The notes beneath the pieces were generated by a model. The model was not told the DNA's origin. It ran no database searches and saw nothing but the letters and a program-made list of their open reading frames with translations. Source: Rhodobacteraceae bacterium UBA1957 (GTDB lineage Bacteria > Pseudomonadota > Alphaproteobacteria > Rhodobacterales > Rhodobacteraceae). Taken from it: DNA of 23,413 nucleotides. The position numbers and the translations under genes were made by a program. The DNA lies in assembly GCA_002336405.1 (NCBI GenBank), contig DDEJ01000012.1, positions 2,275 to 25,687 of the forward strand, in the 5' to 3' direction. This document shows, one piece after another, positions 6,481-15,537 of this stretch (positions within the stretch are counted from its first letter, which is position 1; every line of letters begins with the position of its first letter).

Positions 6481-8076
6481 ATGGTTAAAATCGAGCGCGA
6501 CATCCTAATTATCGGTGCTGGTGCAGGCGGGGCGGCGGCGGCGTGGCGTCTGGCAAGCCACGGGTTCTCGGTGACCTGCCTGGAGCGAGGTGACTGGGTC
6601 GACCCTGCGTCCTCGCCCTCGTTGGAGCGGGATTGGGAGGTGATCCGCCAACGCGCTTGGAACCCCAACCCCAACCGACGCCAGGGGCCAAACGACGACC
6701 AAGTTGACGATTTGGAAAGTGAGATTAAACCGCTTTATTTTGACGGTGTAGGCGGCAGTACGATTATGTGGTCGTGTCACATCCCCCGGTTTCACCCGTC
6801 AGATTTTTGCACCCAAAGCCAAGATGAGGTCGGTGACGATTGGCCGGTAAGCTACGACGATTTAGCCCCTTACTATAATCTAAATGAATCGATGATGGGG
6901 GTCTCTGGATTGCAGGGCAACCCAGCTTATCCACCATCAGAGGCGCCGCGCCTCCCGCCTGTGCGTCTATCTCCGGGCGCGCAATGCATGGCTGAGGCGT
7001 TTAACCGTGCCGGCGTCTCGTGGTGGCCTGGGGACATTGCGATCAACACTGGGCCTGCCGCAAACGGTATGGGTCAGTGTAACAATTGCGGTCCCTGTGA
7101 GTTAAATTGCCCGCAGCGGGCCAAGGCAGCAACTGATGTGACTTACTGGCCTGCAGCACTGGCCGCCGGTGCGCAAATTGTGACTGGCGCGAGGGTAATC
7201 GATCTGTTGACTGCACCCAATGGGGCTGTTCGGGGGGTGGTTTGGTTGGACCGCGAGGGGCGTAGTCATACGGGCCAGGCGCCGATAGTGATCGTTGCCG
7301 CCAACGGTATAGGCACACCTCGCCTGTTGCTTAACATACGCGACGGTGGCTTGGCGAACCGTAGCGGCCTAGTGGGGCGGCGATTAATGTTGCATCCGTT
7401 AGCGCGTGTAACAGGGCTGTTTGATGAGCCGCTAGAGGGTCATCGTGGTATTAGTGCCGGTCCGCTGGTTAGCCATCATTACTATGAAACCGACGCCGCG
7501 CGCGGGTTCAAACGTGGTGTCAAACTGCAAACGCTTGGCACGCATGGCCCGGCGTTGACGGCGCTTGGGTCCTTGGGTCGGCGGGCACCTTGGGGGCAGG
7601 GGCATCATGCGGATTTTGCGGGCATGTTTGGTCATGGTTACAGTCTGTCGATCTGTTCTGAAGACGCTCCAGTGCTCGAGAACTGCATCACTTTGTCGCC
7701 GGATTTGACTGGGTCGGACGGGCTGCCTGCAGCCAAGATGATCTATAGAATTCCCAGCGACGCAAAAAAGGCACTAGATTTTGGGCGTGCTCGGGCGCGC
7801 GAAATATTGCAGGCAGCCGGGGCGCGGGATTTTATTGAGATGGAGACTATTCCGGAAGCAGGGTTTCACTTAATGGGAACGGCTCGGATGGGGGATGATC
7901 GCGAAACCTCTGTTCTCAATAAATGGTGTGAGGCACATGACGTGCCTGGACTGTTTGTGACCGATGGATCGGCCTTTGTTACATCGGCGGCAGTGAACCC
8001 AACCAACACCCTGCAAGCGTTGGCATTGCGAGCTGCTGATCACATTGCGGCGACGCGACACAGAAGGATAAGCTGA
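6481..8076 (+). CDS. GMC-family FAD-dependent oxidoreductase with ferredoxin-like cysteine motif (GMC1)
   Basis: A 531-residue flavin dehydrogenase related to gluconate/fructose dehydrogenase large subunits, oxidising an alcohol or sugar-like group. The FAD-binding GAGAGG is at 12-17, with the acidic end of strand 2 at LERGD. A second FAD motif is GVGGSTIMW (about 89-97). Catalytic His463 lies in FHLMGTARMG and Asn506 in VNPTNT. Cysteines 200, 203, 206 and 210 form CxxCxxCxxxC, suggesting an Fe-S cluster that relays electrons, as in cluster-bearing flavodehydrogenases. No Sec or Tat signal is seen, so it is cytoplasmic or escorted by a partner. Unlike GMC2 it has no adjacent small subunit. 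It stands alone after a divergent promoter with only a weak ribosome binding site, and it resembles GMC2 along its whole length. Confidence 0.88.
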   Translation: MVKIERDILIIGAGAGGAAAAWRLASHGFSVTCLERGDWVDPASSPSLERDWEVIRQRAWNPNPNRRQGPNDDQVDDLESEIKPLYFDGVGGSTIMWSCHIPRFHPSDFCTQSQDEVGDDWPVSYDDLAPYYNLNESMMGVSGLQGNPAYPPSEAPRLPPVRLSPGAQCMAEAFNRAGVSWWPGDIAINTGPAANGMGQCNNCGPCELNCPQRAKAATDVTYWPAALAAGAQIVTGARVIDLLTAPNGAVRGVVWLDREGRSHTGQAPIVIVAANGIGTPRLLLNIRDGGLANRSGLVGRRLMLHPLARVTGLFDEPLEGHRGISAGPLVSHHYYETDAARGFKRGVKLQTLGTHGPALTALGSLGRRAPWGQGHHADFAGMFGHGYSLSICSEDAPVLENCITLSPDLTGSDGLPAAKMIYRIPSDAKKALDFGRARAREILQAAGARDFIEMETIPEAGFHLMGTARMGDDRETSVLNKWCEAHDVPGLFVTDGSAFVTSAAVNPTNTLQALALRAADHIAATRHRRIS

Positions 8077-8083
8077 AGACTTC

Positions 8084-8168
8084 AATCTTTAATAAAATAT
8101 TGTTTTTTTATTGTTCTTGACTGGTATACAATCTACTTAGTATAGATTTATTACAGATAAGAGAGAGG
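8084..8168 (+). promoter_or_regulatory. Promoter/leader copy B, driving the TauD-ABC-OYE2-GMC2 operon
   Basis: This is the inverted partner of 27-113, with about 76 of 85 aligned bases identical. TTGACT (8117-8122) and TATAGA (8141-8146) form a sigma70-like promoter with an 18-bp spacer. A perfect dyad ATCTA-N7-TAGAT (8131-8147) overlaps the -10, and TATAC-N10-GTATA arms also exist within the conserved core. The ribosome binding site GAGAGAGG is part of the repeat and ends 8 nt before the GTG start at 8177. The A/T-rich ATTGTTTTTTTATTGT block upstream could serve as an UP element or bendable DNA. It is the only substantial non-coding gap before the long operon. Confidence 0.8.
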
Positions 8169-8176
8169 TCATCATT

Positions 8177-9214
8177 GTGCGACTATCTAATGTCTCTGAA
8201 ATAGACAGGTCTACGCCTGCCGTGCCTTTGACAGACCCCGCTGCTAGAGCATGGCGGCGCGACGATTTCGCCTCTGAACAAGATACCTTGTTTTACGATC
8301 TGACAAATGGGGCCAATGCTGAGATTACCTTAGGAGTCGGTTTTGCCAACTCCAATAGTTTGACGGTCGACACCGTGGAACAGCAAGATTTCCGTATTCC
8401 TTCCTTTGCTCGCGACGTGCCGGATCTGCGCAAAAGGCTGGACGAAGGGCGTGGTTTTTTCATTCTGCGCGGTCTTGACCCCGACCGCTGGTCTGAACCT
8501 GAGGCCGAGATTATTTCTTGGGTACTATGTAATTACCTTGGCCAGCCGATGCGGCAGGGTATTGCGCATGACCGCCGGCTCTTTACGGTTGCAGACAGAG
8601 GAGCCGCAAACACTGATCCGACGCGCCTCGGTGCCAGCCCCAAGCGGTCACCTAAACATTCTGACAATGGCTGCCTCGAGGCGCGCCCACCTTGCTACTT
8701 GGCGCTCTATTGCTTTCGGTCTGCAGTCGAGGGGGGTGACAGCACGATCATCTCAGCGCGTAATGTTTATGACACGATCAAGGTTGAACGGCCTGATCTT
8801 TTACCTCTGTATTTCGACACCTATGAATTTCGTGCGCCGCAGGCCCATGTTTGGCCGTCGCGTGGGCCAACGATACAAAAGCCCATTCTGGAGATTGTTG
8901 GGGGCGAGATGTACATTCATTACGCACGCGTCATGATTGAGCCCGGGATGGAGATGGCGGGGACGCCGCTAACAGATAAACAGCGTGAGGCGTTGGATTA
9001 TCTTGACGATATTCTTGAACGGCCAGAATTAAATTTTCAGTACACACTTCAGGCAGGCGAATTTCTAGTAATGAATAACCTTGCTGGGCTGCATGGCCGT
9101 GAAGCATTTGCCGCTGGGTCGGGTGGGCGCACGCTAAAACGGTTCTGGATGTGGCGACGACATATTGGTCCGGGTACAGACCCAGTTGCGTTGGACCAGG
9201 AGGAATTTTCATGA
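8177..9214 (+). CDS. TauD/TfdA-like Fe(II)/2-oxoglutarate-dependent dioxygenase
   Basis: A 345-residue non-heme iron oxygenase. The Fe-binding facial triad is visible as His161-x-Asp163 (PKHSDN) and His306 (NLAGLHGREAF), with Arg318 or Arg322 placed to bind 2-oxoglutarate. TauD-fold enzymes hydroxylate unactivated carbon next to sulfonate, carboxylate, amine or ether groups, causing C-S, C-N or C-O cleavage in many cases. The start is GTG at 8177, supported by GAGAGAGG eight bases upstream inside the conserved leader. It is the first gene of the operon and overlaps the DUF2848 gene by ATGA, which suggests consecutive steps or a shared complex. It is not a clear TauD orthologue, and the sequence does not reveal the substrate. 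Confidence 0.85.
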   Translation: MRLSNVSEIDRSTPAVPLTDPAARAWRRDDFASEQDTLFYDLTNGANAEITLGVGFANSNSLTVDTVEQQDFRIPSFARDVPDLRKRLDEGRGFFILRGLDPDRWSEPEAEIISWVLCNYLGQPMRQGIAHDRRLFTVADRGAANTDPTRLGASPKRSPKHSDNGCLEARPPCYLALYCFRSAVEGGDSTIISARNVYDTIKVERPDLLPLYFDTYEFRAPQAHVWPSRGPTIQKPILEIVGGEMYIHYARVMIEPGMEMAGTPLTDKQREALDYLDDILERPELNFQYTLQAGEFLVMNNLAGLHGREAFAAGSGGRTLKRFWMWRRHIGPGTDPVALDQEEFS

Positions 9215-9963
9215 GCCACAAGCTAGACGTTTTAATTCAGGCGGTGGATGGTACGACACGCGCTATGTCGTTTGAGACAATGCGGATGTATAATTTGGGC
9301 TCGGCTACGCGCGACCCCAATGTGGCGGTCGCGCATCAGCAAGAAGTTGCTAAATCGGGGATTCACATCGCATTTGATGTACCTGCACCGCGGATCTATC
9401 CAATTGCGCTGCACGCGCTGACCACGGATGAGGAACTATTCGTCCAGACGGGCCACACTTCGGGCGAGGTTGAGATCGTTCTGCACATGGCTGATCAGCT
9501 TTATGTTGGTGTCGGGTCTGACCACACAGATCGAGCCATGGAAACGGTGTCAATTCCCGGATCGAAACAAGCATGCAGCAACCACGTAGCTCGGAAGTTC
9601 TGGGCCTATGAGGAGATCCGCAAGACGTGGGATAATTGTGTCATACGTTCTTGGGTCGACGGGCGGCTTTATCAGGATGTTGGGGTTGGCGTCTTTATTG
9701 CACCCGAAGATATCATCGCCATATTGCGCGAACGCGTTAGCAACGTGCCTAAGCGCAATTTTACAGTTTTTTGTGGTACTATCGTCAGCGTCGACAAGGC
9801 GCTGGGTTACGGTGCGCATTGGAAATACGAGATGGAGGCGCCTGGAACGGGGCGCAAAATTGGATCGGAATATCAAGTTGTCGATATTCTGGACGAGGTG
9901 AAGCCCAGTTTTCGGGTGCCGTTCTTTAACCCTCAAAAGGGGAACTTGCCCGGAACAGGGTAG
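9211..9963 (+). CDS. DUF2848 family protein
   Basis: A 250-residue soluble protein with hallmarks I associate with DUF2848: YVGVGSDHTDR (about 98-108) followed by a SKQ-x-C segment (118-122), rich in possible metal ligands (Asp104, His105, Asp107). The function of the family is not established; a hydrolase or lyase role is a guess from its company. The start is ATG 9211, overlapping the TauD stop as ATGA and preceded by AGGAGGAATTTTC, an excellent ribosome binding site; a longer frame from 9151 would lie inside TauD. It is coupled to the dioxygenase upstream and followed 28 bp later by the transporter genes. It may process the dioxygenase product. Confidence 0.82.
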   Translation: MSHKLDVLIQAVDGTTRAMSFETMRMYNLGSATRDPNVAVAHQQEVAKSGIHIAFDVPAPRIYPIALHALTTDEELFVQTGHTSGEVEIVLHMADQLYVGVGSDHTDRAMETVSIPGSKQACSNHVARKFWAYEEIRKTWDNCVIRSWVDGRLYQDVGVGVFIAPEDIIAILRERVSNVPKRNFTVFCGTIVSVDKALGYGAHWKYEMEAPGTGRKIGSEYQVVDILDEVKPSFRVPFFNPQKGNLPGTG

Positions 9964-9991
9964 CAAAAAGACCAACAAGGGAGATTAATTA

Positions 9992-11566
9992 ATGAATTTT
10001 ATCAAAAAGACATTGGCTGCTTCAGTGGCGCTGGCGCTTTCCACGACTGCGCTGACCGGCATCGCTCAGGCAGAAACGATGATCATCGCCTCGCCGCAGG
10101 CCCCAGAAGGGTTCGATGGTGACGCGCTCAAGGCGCATACCCAGAACGTGGTAACGCAGGTTTACGAGAACCTGATCGGTTATGGCAAGATGGAAGTGGA
10201 CGGGCATACCGTCCTGGACCCCAATGATCTGCGTGGGCACTTAGCCGAGAGCTGGACAACGTCCGAAGACGGCAAGACCTGGGTGTTCACGTTGAAAGAG
10301 GGCGTGATGAGCCCCTTTGGCAATGAGCTGAGCGCTGAGGATGTGGCGTGGGGTTGGAACAAGTCGTTCAACCAGAAGCGCACGGGTAATTTCATCGCCC
10401 GCGTTTCCAACGTCACAAGCGTCGAGGCGCTCTCGAAATACGAGGTACAATTTAACCTGTCCGCGCCCTCTGCGATCTTTCTCAGTGCGCTGACGCTGTA
10501 TGTGCCTGGCATCTACGATACGACCGAGGTCAAGAAGCATATTACTGACGCAGACCCTTGGGCGCTGGAATGGATGCAGTCCAATACCGCAGGTTTCGGC
10601 GCCTACCATCTGGAATCACTGCGCCCTGACGATCAGGCGGTGTTTGTGGCCAACCCGAATTATTTCGGTGATAAGCCCTTTTATGACAAAGTCATCTATA
10701 AGGAAATTCCGTCTGAAGCGAGCCGCGTGACGCTGCTCAAGGCGGGACAGATCCAATGGATCGATCGCCCGTCCATCCAAAAAGTGGTAGACATGCAGGC
10801 TGACGGAAACGTCAAGGTGGAGCGTGCGACAAGCCGGTCGGTTGCGGCGGCCCGAATGAATCCGTCTTGCGACGTGTTCTCCGACGTACGGGTACGGCAG
10901 GCGTTCAACTACGGTGTCGACAAAGATGCGCTGAACACTGCTGTCTTTGCCGGTCAGGCCGATATCGCCAAATCCATCGTCTCGCCCATCATCGCGGGCA
11001 GCAATCAAGGTTATTTCCCCTACGATTATGACCCTGAAAAAGCCAAGGCGTTGCTGGCCGAAGCGGGCTATCCCGATGGCATCAAGGAACCTGTTGAACT
11101 GCTTTATTCTGATGCGTTCTGGCATCAAGAGCCGGTCGCGATTCAGGTCGCTGGGATGCTGAAAAAAATCGGTCTGAACGTTGTTGCTACCCGTGTCACA
11201 TCATCGGAAATGCGCGCCCGCGCGGCGCCGGCAGTGCAGGATATGTGTTTCTTCACATGGGAAGATGGTCCGATCGTTCTGGATGCCGTCTATTCAATGT
11301 ATCTGATGACCCATTCCAAAGGCGTATCAAACCGGGCCAAATACAAAAACAACGATCTCGATGCGCTGATCGATGCAGGCCGCCAAGAACTGGATACAGA
11401 CAAGCGCATGTCGCTGATGAATGAGGCGCAAAAGCTTTGGGGAGCGGACGCGCCGTGGATTCTTGTCAGCTATCCCGCAACGTTCGAAGCGATGGCGCCC
11501 AATGTTTCAGGCTGGGTTTACTATCCTGACGAGCACGAGCGGTGGCGCGAACTGCGCGGCGACTAA
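9992..11566 (+). CDS. ABC transporter substrate-binding protein, family 5 (dipeptide/opine/nickel type)
   Basis: A 524-residue periplasmic binding protein of the SBP_bac_5 family. It has a Sec signal peptide with a basic start, hydrophobic core and AQA cleavage site after residue 27; no lipobox cysteine is seen. The family binds peptides, opines, sugars or other amino or carboxylate solutes and hands them to an OppBC-type channel. It begins 28 bp after the DUF2848 gene with AAGGGAG as ribosome binding site, and is followed by the four other ABC components. A strong hairpin just downstream (11584-11605) probably stabilises or partly terminates the message, so that binding protein exceeds the membrane parts. 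The substrate is presumably that of the cluster's enzymes. Confidence 0.92.
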   Translation: MNFIKKTLAASVALALSTTALTGIAQAETMIIASPQAPEGFDGDALKAHTQNVVTQVYENLIGYGKMEVDGHTVLDPNDLRGHLAESWTTSEDGKTWVFTLKEGVMSPFGNELSAEDVAWGWNKSFNQKRTGNFIARVSNVTSVEALSKYEVQFNLSAPSAIFLSALTLYVPGIYDTTEVKKHITDADPWALEWMQSNTAGFGAYHLESLRPDDQAVFVANPNYFGDKPFYDKVIYKEIPSEASRVTLLKAGQIQWIDRPSIQKVVDMQADGNVKVERATSRSVAAARMNPSCDVFSDVRVRQAFNYGVDKDALNTAVFAGQADIAKSIVSPIIAGSNQGYFPYDYDPEKAKALLAEAGYPDGIKEPVELLYSDAFWHQEPVAIQVAGMLKKIGLNVVATRVTSSEMRARAAPAVQDMCFFTWEDGPIVLDAVYSMYLMTHSKGVSNRAKYKNNDLDALIDAGRQELDTDKRMSLMNEAQKLWGADAPWILVSYPATFEAMAPNVSGWVYYPDEHERWRELRGD

Positions 11567-11583
11567 CCTGTGCAACAGCTGTT

Positions 11584-11605
11584 GGCGCTGCCTTTGGGTG
11601 GCGCC
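11584..11605 (+). other. Intercistronic hairpin between binding protein and permease
   Basis: GGCGCTGCC (11584-11592), a TTTG loop and GGTGGCGCC (11597-11605) form a 9-bp RNA stem with two G-U pairs. The palindrome CAACAGCTGTTG (11573-11584) precedes it. No U-run follows, so it is more likely an mRNA-stability or attenuation element than a full terminator. This position is classic for making binding protein more abundant than the permeases. Confidence 0.6.
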
Positions 11606-11637
11606 TGGCCTTCGTCCAACAAGAGGCTTAATCCTCC

Positions 11638-12651
11638 ATGACTTTTCAAAGGTTTCTGTTACGCCGCGCACTGATGGTCATACCGCTTATGATAGGGGTG
11701 GTGTTTATCACCTTCATGCTGGTCCGAATTGGCGGGCTTGATCCTGTCGGACGCCTGGCAGGTCCGACAGCCACACAAGCCGAGTTTGATTCAATCCGCA
11801 ATAATCTAGGTCTGGATCAACCACTGTGGAAACAATTCTCCATCTATCTGGGTAATGTTGTACGGGGCGATCTGGGCGAAAGCTGGCTATCAAACCGGTC
11901 TGTGCTGACTGATATTAAAGAACGCGCGGTCATTTCGCTCGAATTATTGTTTTGGGGCGTCGGTATTGGCGCGTTGGTGGGTGTTCCGGTGGGGTTGCGG
12001 GCGGCGTTCAGACCAAACGGCCGTTTTGATCAATTCACCCGCGTGCTGTCATTGTTTGGGTTCTCTATCCCGACTTATTGGCTTGCTCTAGTAATGATAT
12101 TTGTCTTTTTTTATCTTCTGGGCTGGTCTCCTCCGGCAATTGGGCGAATGAGCCTACTTGTGACGCCACCGGATATGATCACCGGATCGTATTTGATTGA
12201 CGGTGTGCTCACCGCCCGATGGGATGCAGCGCAGTCCGCTGCCTCGCAACTGATTTTGCCGGTCATCTGTCTGGCCATCGTGTCAGCCGCGCCAATCATA
12301 AAACAGACCCGCGCCATCGCGATCGAAGTGCTGTCCTCTGATACGGTTCGCTATGCCCATGCCTGCGGATTGCCCGAACGCAACGTGCGCAAGCTTGTGC
12401 TGCGCAACAGCGCCGTGCCGATTCTGACCTATATCGGCACCGAAGTCACCGGTCTGGTCGGAACCATGTCGCTGATCGAATATGTGTTCGCATGGGGCGG
12501 GCTGGGGCAATATGGGCTCAACGCCATAATCAGTGGTGATTTCACCGCCGTACAGGGGTATGTTCTGGTGCTTGCAGTATTCTCAGTTCTGGTTTTCATC
12601 GTGATCGACTTTGTCGTGTATCTGATTGAACCCCGGTCGGAGTTGTCTTGA
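11638..12651 (+). CDS. ABC transporter permease, DppB/OppB type
   Basis: A 337-residue inner-membrane permease. A first membrane helix near residues 10-30 is followed by the large periplasmic loop typical of OppB/DppB proteins and then a bundle of further helices. The cytoplasmic EAA loop that contacts the ATPases is recognisable around HACGLPERNVRKLVLRN, followed by LRNSAVPILTYIG. It pairs with the second permease as a heterodimer channel. The start is preceded by AAGAGG. The stop overlaps the next gene by one base (TGATG at 12649-12653), indicating translational coupling. Confidence 0.9.
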   Translation: MTFQRFLLRRALMVIPLMIGVVFITFMLVRIGGLDPVGRLAGPTATQAEFDSIRNNLGLDQPLWKQFSIYLGNVVRGDLGESWLSNRSVLTDIKERAVISLELLFWGVGIGALVGVPVGLRAAFRPNGRFDQFTRVLSLFGFSIPTYWLALVMIFVFFYLLGWSPPAIGRMSLLVTPPDMITGSYLIDGVLTARWDAAQSAASQLILPVICLAIVSAAPIIKQTRAIAIEVLSSDTVRYAHACGLPERNVRKLVLRNSAVPILTYIGTEVTGLVGTMSLIEYVFAWGGLGQYGLNAIISGDFTAVQGYVLVLAVFSVLVFIVIDFVVYLIEPRSELS

Positions 12652-13553
12652 TGAGTGATGCGACCCAGACAGAACTGGCAAATGCAAATCCGCTACCGGT
12701 ACGCGCGCGTGTCTGGAACCGGTTTGCTGGAATATTCTGGCTTAGCCCGACAGGGGCCATCGGGCTTTTCATTATTCTGTTTTTTGCCCTTCTGGCGATT
12801 TTTTCTGCATGGCTCATTCCGCATGACCCGATCGCTGCCTATACCGATAAAGTATTGCACCCACCGTCAGCCGAGTTTTGGTTTGGCACAGATGGCAACG
12901 GCATGGATGTGTTCAGCCGTGTAATCTATGGTGCGAAATTCGGCTTTGGCATTGCCATTCCCGCAGTCATTCTGTCGCTGGTCATCGGCATTCCTGTCGG
13001 GCTGATTGCAGGTTATCGCGGCGGTCTCCTTGACGAAGTCTTGATGAGGTTCGTTGACGGGTTACGGGTTTTTCCATCGATAATTCTTGCACTTGCGGTG
13101 GTTGCGGCGACGGGTCAGTCTTTGCTCAACGTCATCCTTGTACTGGGTTTTCTGGACAGCCCGGTATTTGCGCGTGTCGTGCGGGCAGAGGTGCTTGGCC
13201 TGCGCTCGTCCAACTTTGTCGAAAGTGCGGTCGCAGCCGGAAACCCGACCTGGCGCATTCTGTTTGTGCACCTTTTGCCCAACGCCATTCAGGGGGCAAT
13301 GGCCCAAACTGCAGTGCGCGCCGCTTGGGCTGTGCGCATCTCGGCCACGTTGGCATTTCTTGGTGTGGGCATTCAGGCACCAACCCCGGAATGGGGTGCT
13401 ATGATCCGGCAGGGTGCGGAATACATGGTCTCAGGCCAATGGTGGGTAGCGCTGTATCCCGGCCTTGCCCTGATCCTGCTGGTCTTTGGTCTCAACCTTT
13501 TTGGTGATGGGCTTCAGGATCTGATGGACCCACGCAGGAGGTCCGCGAAATGA
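12651..13553 (+). CDS. ABC transporter permease, DppC/OppC type
   Basis: A 300-residue inner-membrane permease with a cytoplasmic N-terminal tail, a first helix (LSPTGAIGLFIILFF region) and the OppC-type hydrophilic segment containing HPPSAEFWFGTDGNGMDVFSR. The EAA loop is at SAVAAGNPTWRILFVHLLPN. The start at ATG 12651 overlaps the stop of the partner permease; a TTG three bases earlier is possible but unlikely. It forms the translocation pore with the DppB-like protein. The ATGA overlap with the next ATPase (13550-13553) continues the coupled chain. Confidence 0.9.
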   Translation: MSDATQTELANANPLPVRARVWNRFAGIFWLSPTGAIGLFIILFFALLAIFSAWLIPHDPIAAYTDKVLHPPSAEFWFGTDGNGMDVFSRVIYGAKFGFGIAIPAVILSLVIGIPVGLIAGYRGGLLDEVLMRFVDGLRVFPSIILALAVVAATGQSLLNVILVLGFLDSPVFARVVRAEVLGLRSSNFVESAVAAGNPTWRILFVHLLPNAIQGAMAQTAVRAAWAVRISATLAFLGVGIQAPTPEWGAMIRQGAEYMVSGQWWVALYPGLALILLVFGLNLFGDGLQDLMDPRRRSAK

Positions 13554-14554
13554 CGCTACTCAAAGTTGAAGATCTACACACCCATTTCATCTCGCGCGAT
13601 CTTGATAACCAGATATGCATCGCCAAAGCGCTGAATGGTGTATCGTTTTCACTCGAAGCGGGCCGTGTCCTTGGTATCGTTGGAGAAACTGGAGCCGGCA
13701 AGTCCCTGACTGCACAATCGATTGTTGGATTGCTACGTCCACCTGCGAAAATCGTCGCTGGATCTGTCAGGTTCGAGGGGCGCGAACTCACTGACATGCC
13801 TGACGCCGAGTTGAACCGCATTCGTGGTAATAACATCGCGATGGTCGTGCAGAACCCGCGCACCTCGCTTGATCCTCTGACGCGCGTGGGCGACCAGTTG
13901 GTGCGCCTACATCAAATCCACAGCGGCGGTCCCAAGACGGCGTCGCACAAACGCGCGCTTGAAATGATGGAGGCCGTAGGGCTTCCCGATCCCGAAAGCC
14001 GCGCCAAATCCTGGCCGCATGAATTGTCTGGTGGTATGGCGCAGAGGGTTCTTCTGGCGATGGCGCTGATGAACTCGCCCAAGCTGTTGATTGCGGACGA
14101 GCCGACAACCGGACTCGATGTCACGGTGCAGGCGCAGATCCTTGATTTGCTGCGAAGTCTGGTGGCGCGGTTTGACATGGCGACGTTGATCATCACGCAT
14201 GATCTGGGCGTCGTCGCGCATTTTTGCAACGACATCGCAGTGATGTTTGGTGGGAGTATTGTGGAAACTGGCTCTGTGCGCGACGTCTTTGCCGCGCCCG
14301 CACATCCCTACACCCGCGATCTTATAGCAGCCACGCCCGAACGGTTCCAAATGGGGCGCGCGAAGGCGTTGGGCGGTCAACCGCCCGATCTTTATAATCT
14401 GCCGTCTGGCTGTGTGCTCCAATCTCGCTGCGCCTATGCCACTGAATTGTGCCAGACCACTGTGCGTAATGCTGAGGTGGCTGAGGGCCACTTTGCCCTT
14501 TGCCATTACGCGGGCAGGCTCGAAGAGCAACCGGCCGTGAAGATAAACGCATGA
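13550..14554 (+). CDS. ABC transporter ATP-binding protein, DppD/OppD type
   Basis: A 334-residue cytoplasmic ATPase. Walker A is GETGAGKS at 45-52, the signature is LSGGMAQR, Walker B is [12 protein letters not shown], and a switch His follows in ITHDLG. The C-terminal oligopeptide-transporter domain has the cysteine cluster of this subfamily (GCVLQSRC...C...C), which can hold an Fe-S cluster in some relatives. It works as a heterodimer with the following ATPase to power uptake. It is ATGA-coupled to the genes on both sides. The full family length and all motifs are intact. Confidence 0.93.
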   Translation: MTLLKVEDLHTHFISRDLDNQICIAKALNGVSFSLEAGRVLGIVGETGAGKSLTAQSIVGLLRPPAKIVAGSVRFEGRELTDMPDAELNRIRGNNIAMVVQNPRTSLDPLTRVGDQLVRLHQIHSGGPKTASHKRALEMMEAVGLPDPESRAKSWPHELSGGMAQRVLLAMALMNSPKLLIADEPTTGLDVTVQAQILDLLRSLVARFDMATLIITHDLGVVAHFCNDIAVMFGGSIVETGSVRDVFAAPAHPYTRDLIAATPERFQMGRAKALGGQPPDLYNLPSGCVLQSRCAYATELCQTTVRNAEVAEGHFALCHYAGRLEEQPAVKINA

Positions 14555-15537
14555 CCCAGCCTGTCCTGAAAATTCGAAATCTCAGTAAGCGTTTTCCGGT
14601 CGGGGGTGGGCGCGTCGTCCATGCGGTCAATTGCGTTGACCTAAGCATCATGCCAGGTGAGACGTTAGGCATGGTAGGGGAATCGGGATCGGGAAAATCC
14701 ACGCTTGGCCGGGTGATCCTGCGCCTGCTGGAACCGTCAGAAGGCTCCATTGAATTTGACGGGCAAGATATCACGCAACTGCCCAAGGGGCAGATTAGAA
14801 GGTTGCGCCGCGACATGCAGATGGTGTTTCAGGATCCATGGAGCGCGCTAAACCCACGCATGCGCATCCGTGATCTGATCGCAGAGCCGATCAAGCTGCA
14901 CGTGGATCTGTCACGCTCGGAACGCGACGACCGCACCGAAGATCTGGCGCGGCGCGTCAACCTTGGGTCGACCTATCTGAACCGATACCCTGCGAACCTG
15001 TCGGGCGGGCAATTGCAACGTGCCTGTATCGCGCGCGCCATCGCCACCGACCCCAAGCTGATCGTGCTGGACGAGCCGACAAGCTCGCTGGACCTGTCGG
15101 TGCGGGCAGGCATTCTGGAATTGTTGGCCGAAATCCGCGAAGAGACCAAGGCCGCGATGCTTTTCATCAGTCACGATCTGGGCACGGTGCGCATGATCAG
15201 TGACCGAATCGCCGTGCTTTATCTTGGCGAAGTGGTTGAGCAAGGCCAAACTGAGGCGCTGTTCGAAACCCCTGCGCATCCCTACACACAGGCGCTGTTG
15301 TCGGCTCATCTGCCCGCTGATCCGGCGTTCAAGGTCAGTCGCCTTGTCCTTGAAGGAGAGGTCCCGTCACCCATTGCTCTTCCGACGGGTTGCAAGTTCC
15401 ACACCCGCTGCCCCGTTGCCATTGCGCGCTGCGCTCGCGAGGTGCCGCAGGCGATACAGGTGCCTTCGGGCCAACAAGCAGGCTGCCTGCGCATCCCTAA
15501 TGGTGGCAACATTATTGAGAGGAAAGAAGACGTATGA
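14551..15537 (+). CDS. ABC transporter ATP-binding protein, DppF/OppF type
   Basis: A 328-residue ATPase partner. Walker A is GESGSGKS at 43-50, the signature is [15 protein letters not shown], Walker B is [12 protein letters not shown], the switch segment is FISHDLG, and the oligopeptide-transporter C-terminus has GCKFHTRCP...C...C. The start is set at ATG 14551, overlapping the previous stop as ATGA; an upstream in-frame ATG at 14500 would put 17 extra residues inside the neighbour. It ends in an ATGA overlap (15534-15537) with OYE2. This directly ties the importer to catabolic enzymes, so its cargo is most likely metabolised by this cluster. Confidence 0.92.
   Translation: MTQPVLKIRNLSKRFPVGGGRVVHAVNCVDLSIMPGETLGMVGESGSGKSTLGRVILRLLEPSEGSIEFDGQDITQLPKGQIRRLRRDMQMVFQDPWSALNPRMRIRDLIAEPIKLHVDLSRSERDDRTEDLARRVNLGSTYLNRYPANLSGGQLQRACIARAIATDPKLIVLDEPTSSLDLSVRAGILELLAEIREETKAAMLFISHDLGTVRMISDRIAVLYLGEVVEQGQTEALFETPAHPYTQALLSAHLPADPAFKVSRLVLEGEVPSPIALPTGCKFHTRCPVAIARCAREVPQAIQVPSGQQAGCLRIPNGGNIIERKEDV

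Noticed and set aside
27..8168. Reading the inverted 85-bp repeats as terminal repeats of an 8-kb transposon
   Set aside because: The repeats contain promoters and ribosome binding sites matched to adjacent starts, no transposase lies between them, and no flanking target duplication is seen.
11584..11605. Full rho-independent terminator after the binding protein
   Set aside because: No U-tract follows the stem, and the permease gene starts 33 bp later as part of the same transporter.
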